Of a stretch of DNA of 64,000 nt, positions 63,612 to 64,000 are shown in pieces (positions within the stretch are counted from its first letter, which is position 1; the number at the start of each line of letters is the position of its first letter). The DNA is from Pseudorhodoplanes sp049324435. GTDB lineage: Bacteria > Pseudomonadota > Alphaproteobacteria > Rhizobiales > Xanthobacteraceae. The stretch lies in contig JBMOOQ010000001.1 of NCBI GenBank assembly GCA_049324435.1, forward strand, positions 1 to 64,000, written 5' to 3'. The translations under genes were made by a program, and so were the position numbers. The notes beneath the pieces were generated by a model. The model was not told where the DNA came from. It searched no databases and worked only from the letters and a program-made list of their open reading frames with translations.

Positions 63612-64000
63612 GACGCGCTCCCGCGGTCCAAGAGAATATCGATATGAGCGTTCAGCATGGCGCGTGCATCGAGCGGCTGCAGGTGCGCGAACACGCTGTT
63701 CCAGACAACGGCCATGAGCAGTGGCGCTCCCAGCAGCTGCGGAAATTCGATCAGTGCTCTGTGGTGCAACTCACCGCGGTCGACCGCGCGCTGCAGAACC
63801 GCACGCAGGCCGGAAAAAACCTTGCTCAGCACTTCGCGATGATAGAATTCCGCGAGAGCCGGAAACCGCGTCCCCTCGGAAATGATCAGGCGAATGATAT
63901 CCTTGCGCCTCGTACCGAGCACCTCCCGCACCATCAGGTCGACCAGCCCGCGGGCCAGCACCGGAAACGGTGTCTCGACATTCGCGAGGCTCTCCAGATG
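63608..64000 (-). CDS. TetR family transcriptional regulator (partial, N terminus outside window)
   Basis: C-terminal part (about 130 residues visible) of a TetR-type repressor. The visible part matches the ligand domain of AefR/TetR_C-type regulators (LVDLMVREVLGTRRKDIIRLIISEGTRFPALAEFYHREVL). The helix-turn-helix must lie to the right of position 64000. The frame continues upstream past the GTG at 63961 with in-frame codons to the edge. The stop overlaps the HlyD start by four bases, so it is co-transcribed with and likely controls the exporter operon. Confidence 0.85.
   Translation of the reverse strand, partial: HLESLANVETPFPVLARGLVDLMVREVLGTRRKDIIRLIISEGTRFPALAEFYHREVLSKVFSGLRAVLQRAVDRGELHHRALIEFPQLLGAPLLMAVVWNSVFAHLQPLDARAMLNAHIDILLDRGSAS

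Overview
The window is GC-rich, densely coded chromosomal DNA from an alphaproteobacterium, most likely a Hyphomicrobiales member of the Bradyrhizobium/Xanthobacteraceae type. This placement rests on the family mix (BTLCP transglutaminase-like protease, DUF992, DUF2336, DUF3126, BcsS, usg, PAS_5, zf-CHCC, tripartite tricarboxylate binding protein) and on a CGTCATTGCG...CGCAATGACG palindromic repeat of the kind scattered in such genomes. No prophage, transposase, integrase or CRISPR array is visible. The content is mostly core and mid-level accessory genes. The last gene, a TetR-type regulator, runs off the right edge.

Layout. 0-9.8 kb: thrS with a tightly linked SDR gene, a trypsin-like protease with a tiny partner gene, a di-haem peroxidase and secreted protein, nitroreductase, patatin, CBS protein and rhomboid. 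9.8-14.3 kb: an intergenic stretch rich in hairpins, then a PAS_5 protein, a tandem-PilZ protein, a LapG-like periplasmic cysteine protease, a single PilZ protein and a gamma carbonic anhydrase-like protein. 14.4-19.2 kb: a membrane-anchored protein, then an SGNH hydrolase / SxtJ / DUF5989 / carbamoyltransferase group and DUF3126. 19.3-26 kb: cysE, two alpha/beta hydrolases, an unknown membrane protein, a zinc-finger protein, a flavin monooxygenase and a MetE C-domain protein, followed by a palindromic repeat. 26.2-31.8 kb: csoR and copA diverging from a clear operator, small membrane genes, tRNA-Leu(UAA), gpt, an intradiol dioxygenase and a CinA-type protein. 32-36.1 kb: a four-gene cluster of circularly permuted ATP-grasp, alpha-E, transglutaminase and the Anbu proteasome-like peptidase. 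36.1-47 kb: a second MetE C-domain protein, a GGDEF-EAL protein, an SDR, a diguanylate cyclase, a Bug-type binding protein, a CNT nucleoside transporter, a DUF2336 protein and an MFS transporter. 47.3-54.9 kb: usg, groES-groEL behind a CIRCE element, amn, then an AraC regulator next to a StyA-like monooxygenase and a cupin. 55-64 kb: DUF72, two tandem membrane-anchored cyclic-nucleotide-binding proteins, an MFS/AraC pair, an orphan BcsS, and a TetR-HlyD-ATPase-permease efflux operon.

Themes. Several genes concern cyclic di-GMP and the cell surface (three PilZ domains in two proteins, GGDEF-EAL, GGDEF, LapG-like protease, BcsS). Others concern protein quality control and peptide chemistry (GroESL, rhomboid, trypsin-like protease, Anbu cluster). 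The most interesting units are the Anbu cluster, whose substrate and product are unknown, the trypsin-like protease with a stand-alone copy of what looks like its own N-terminal domain, the tandem membrane/cNMP proteins, and the hairpin-rich intergenic stretch ahead of the rhomboid gene. Function assignments come from motif and family recognition by eye; no database search was run.
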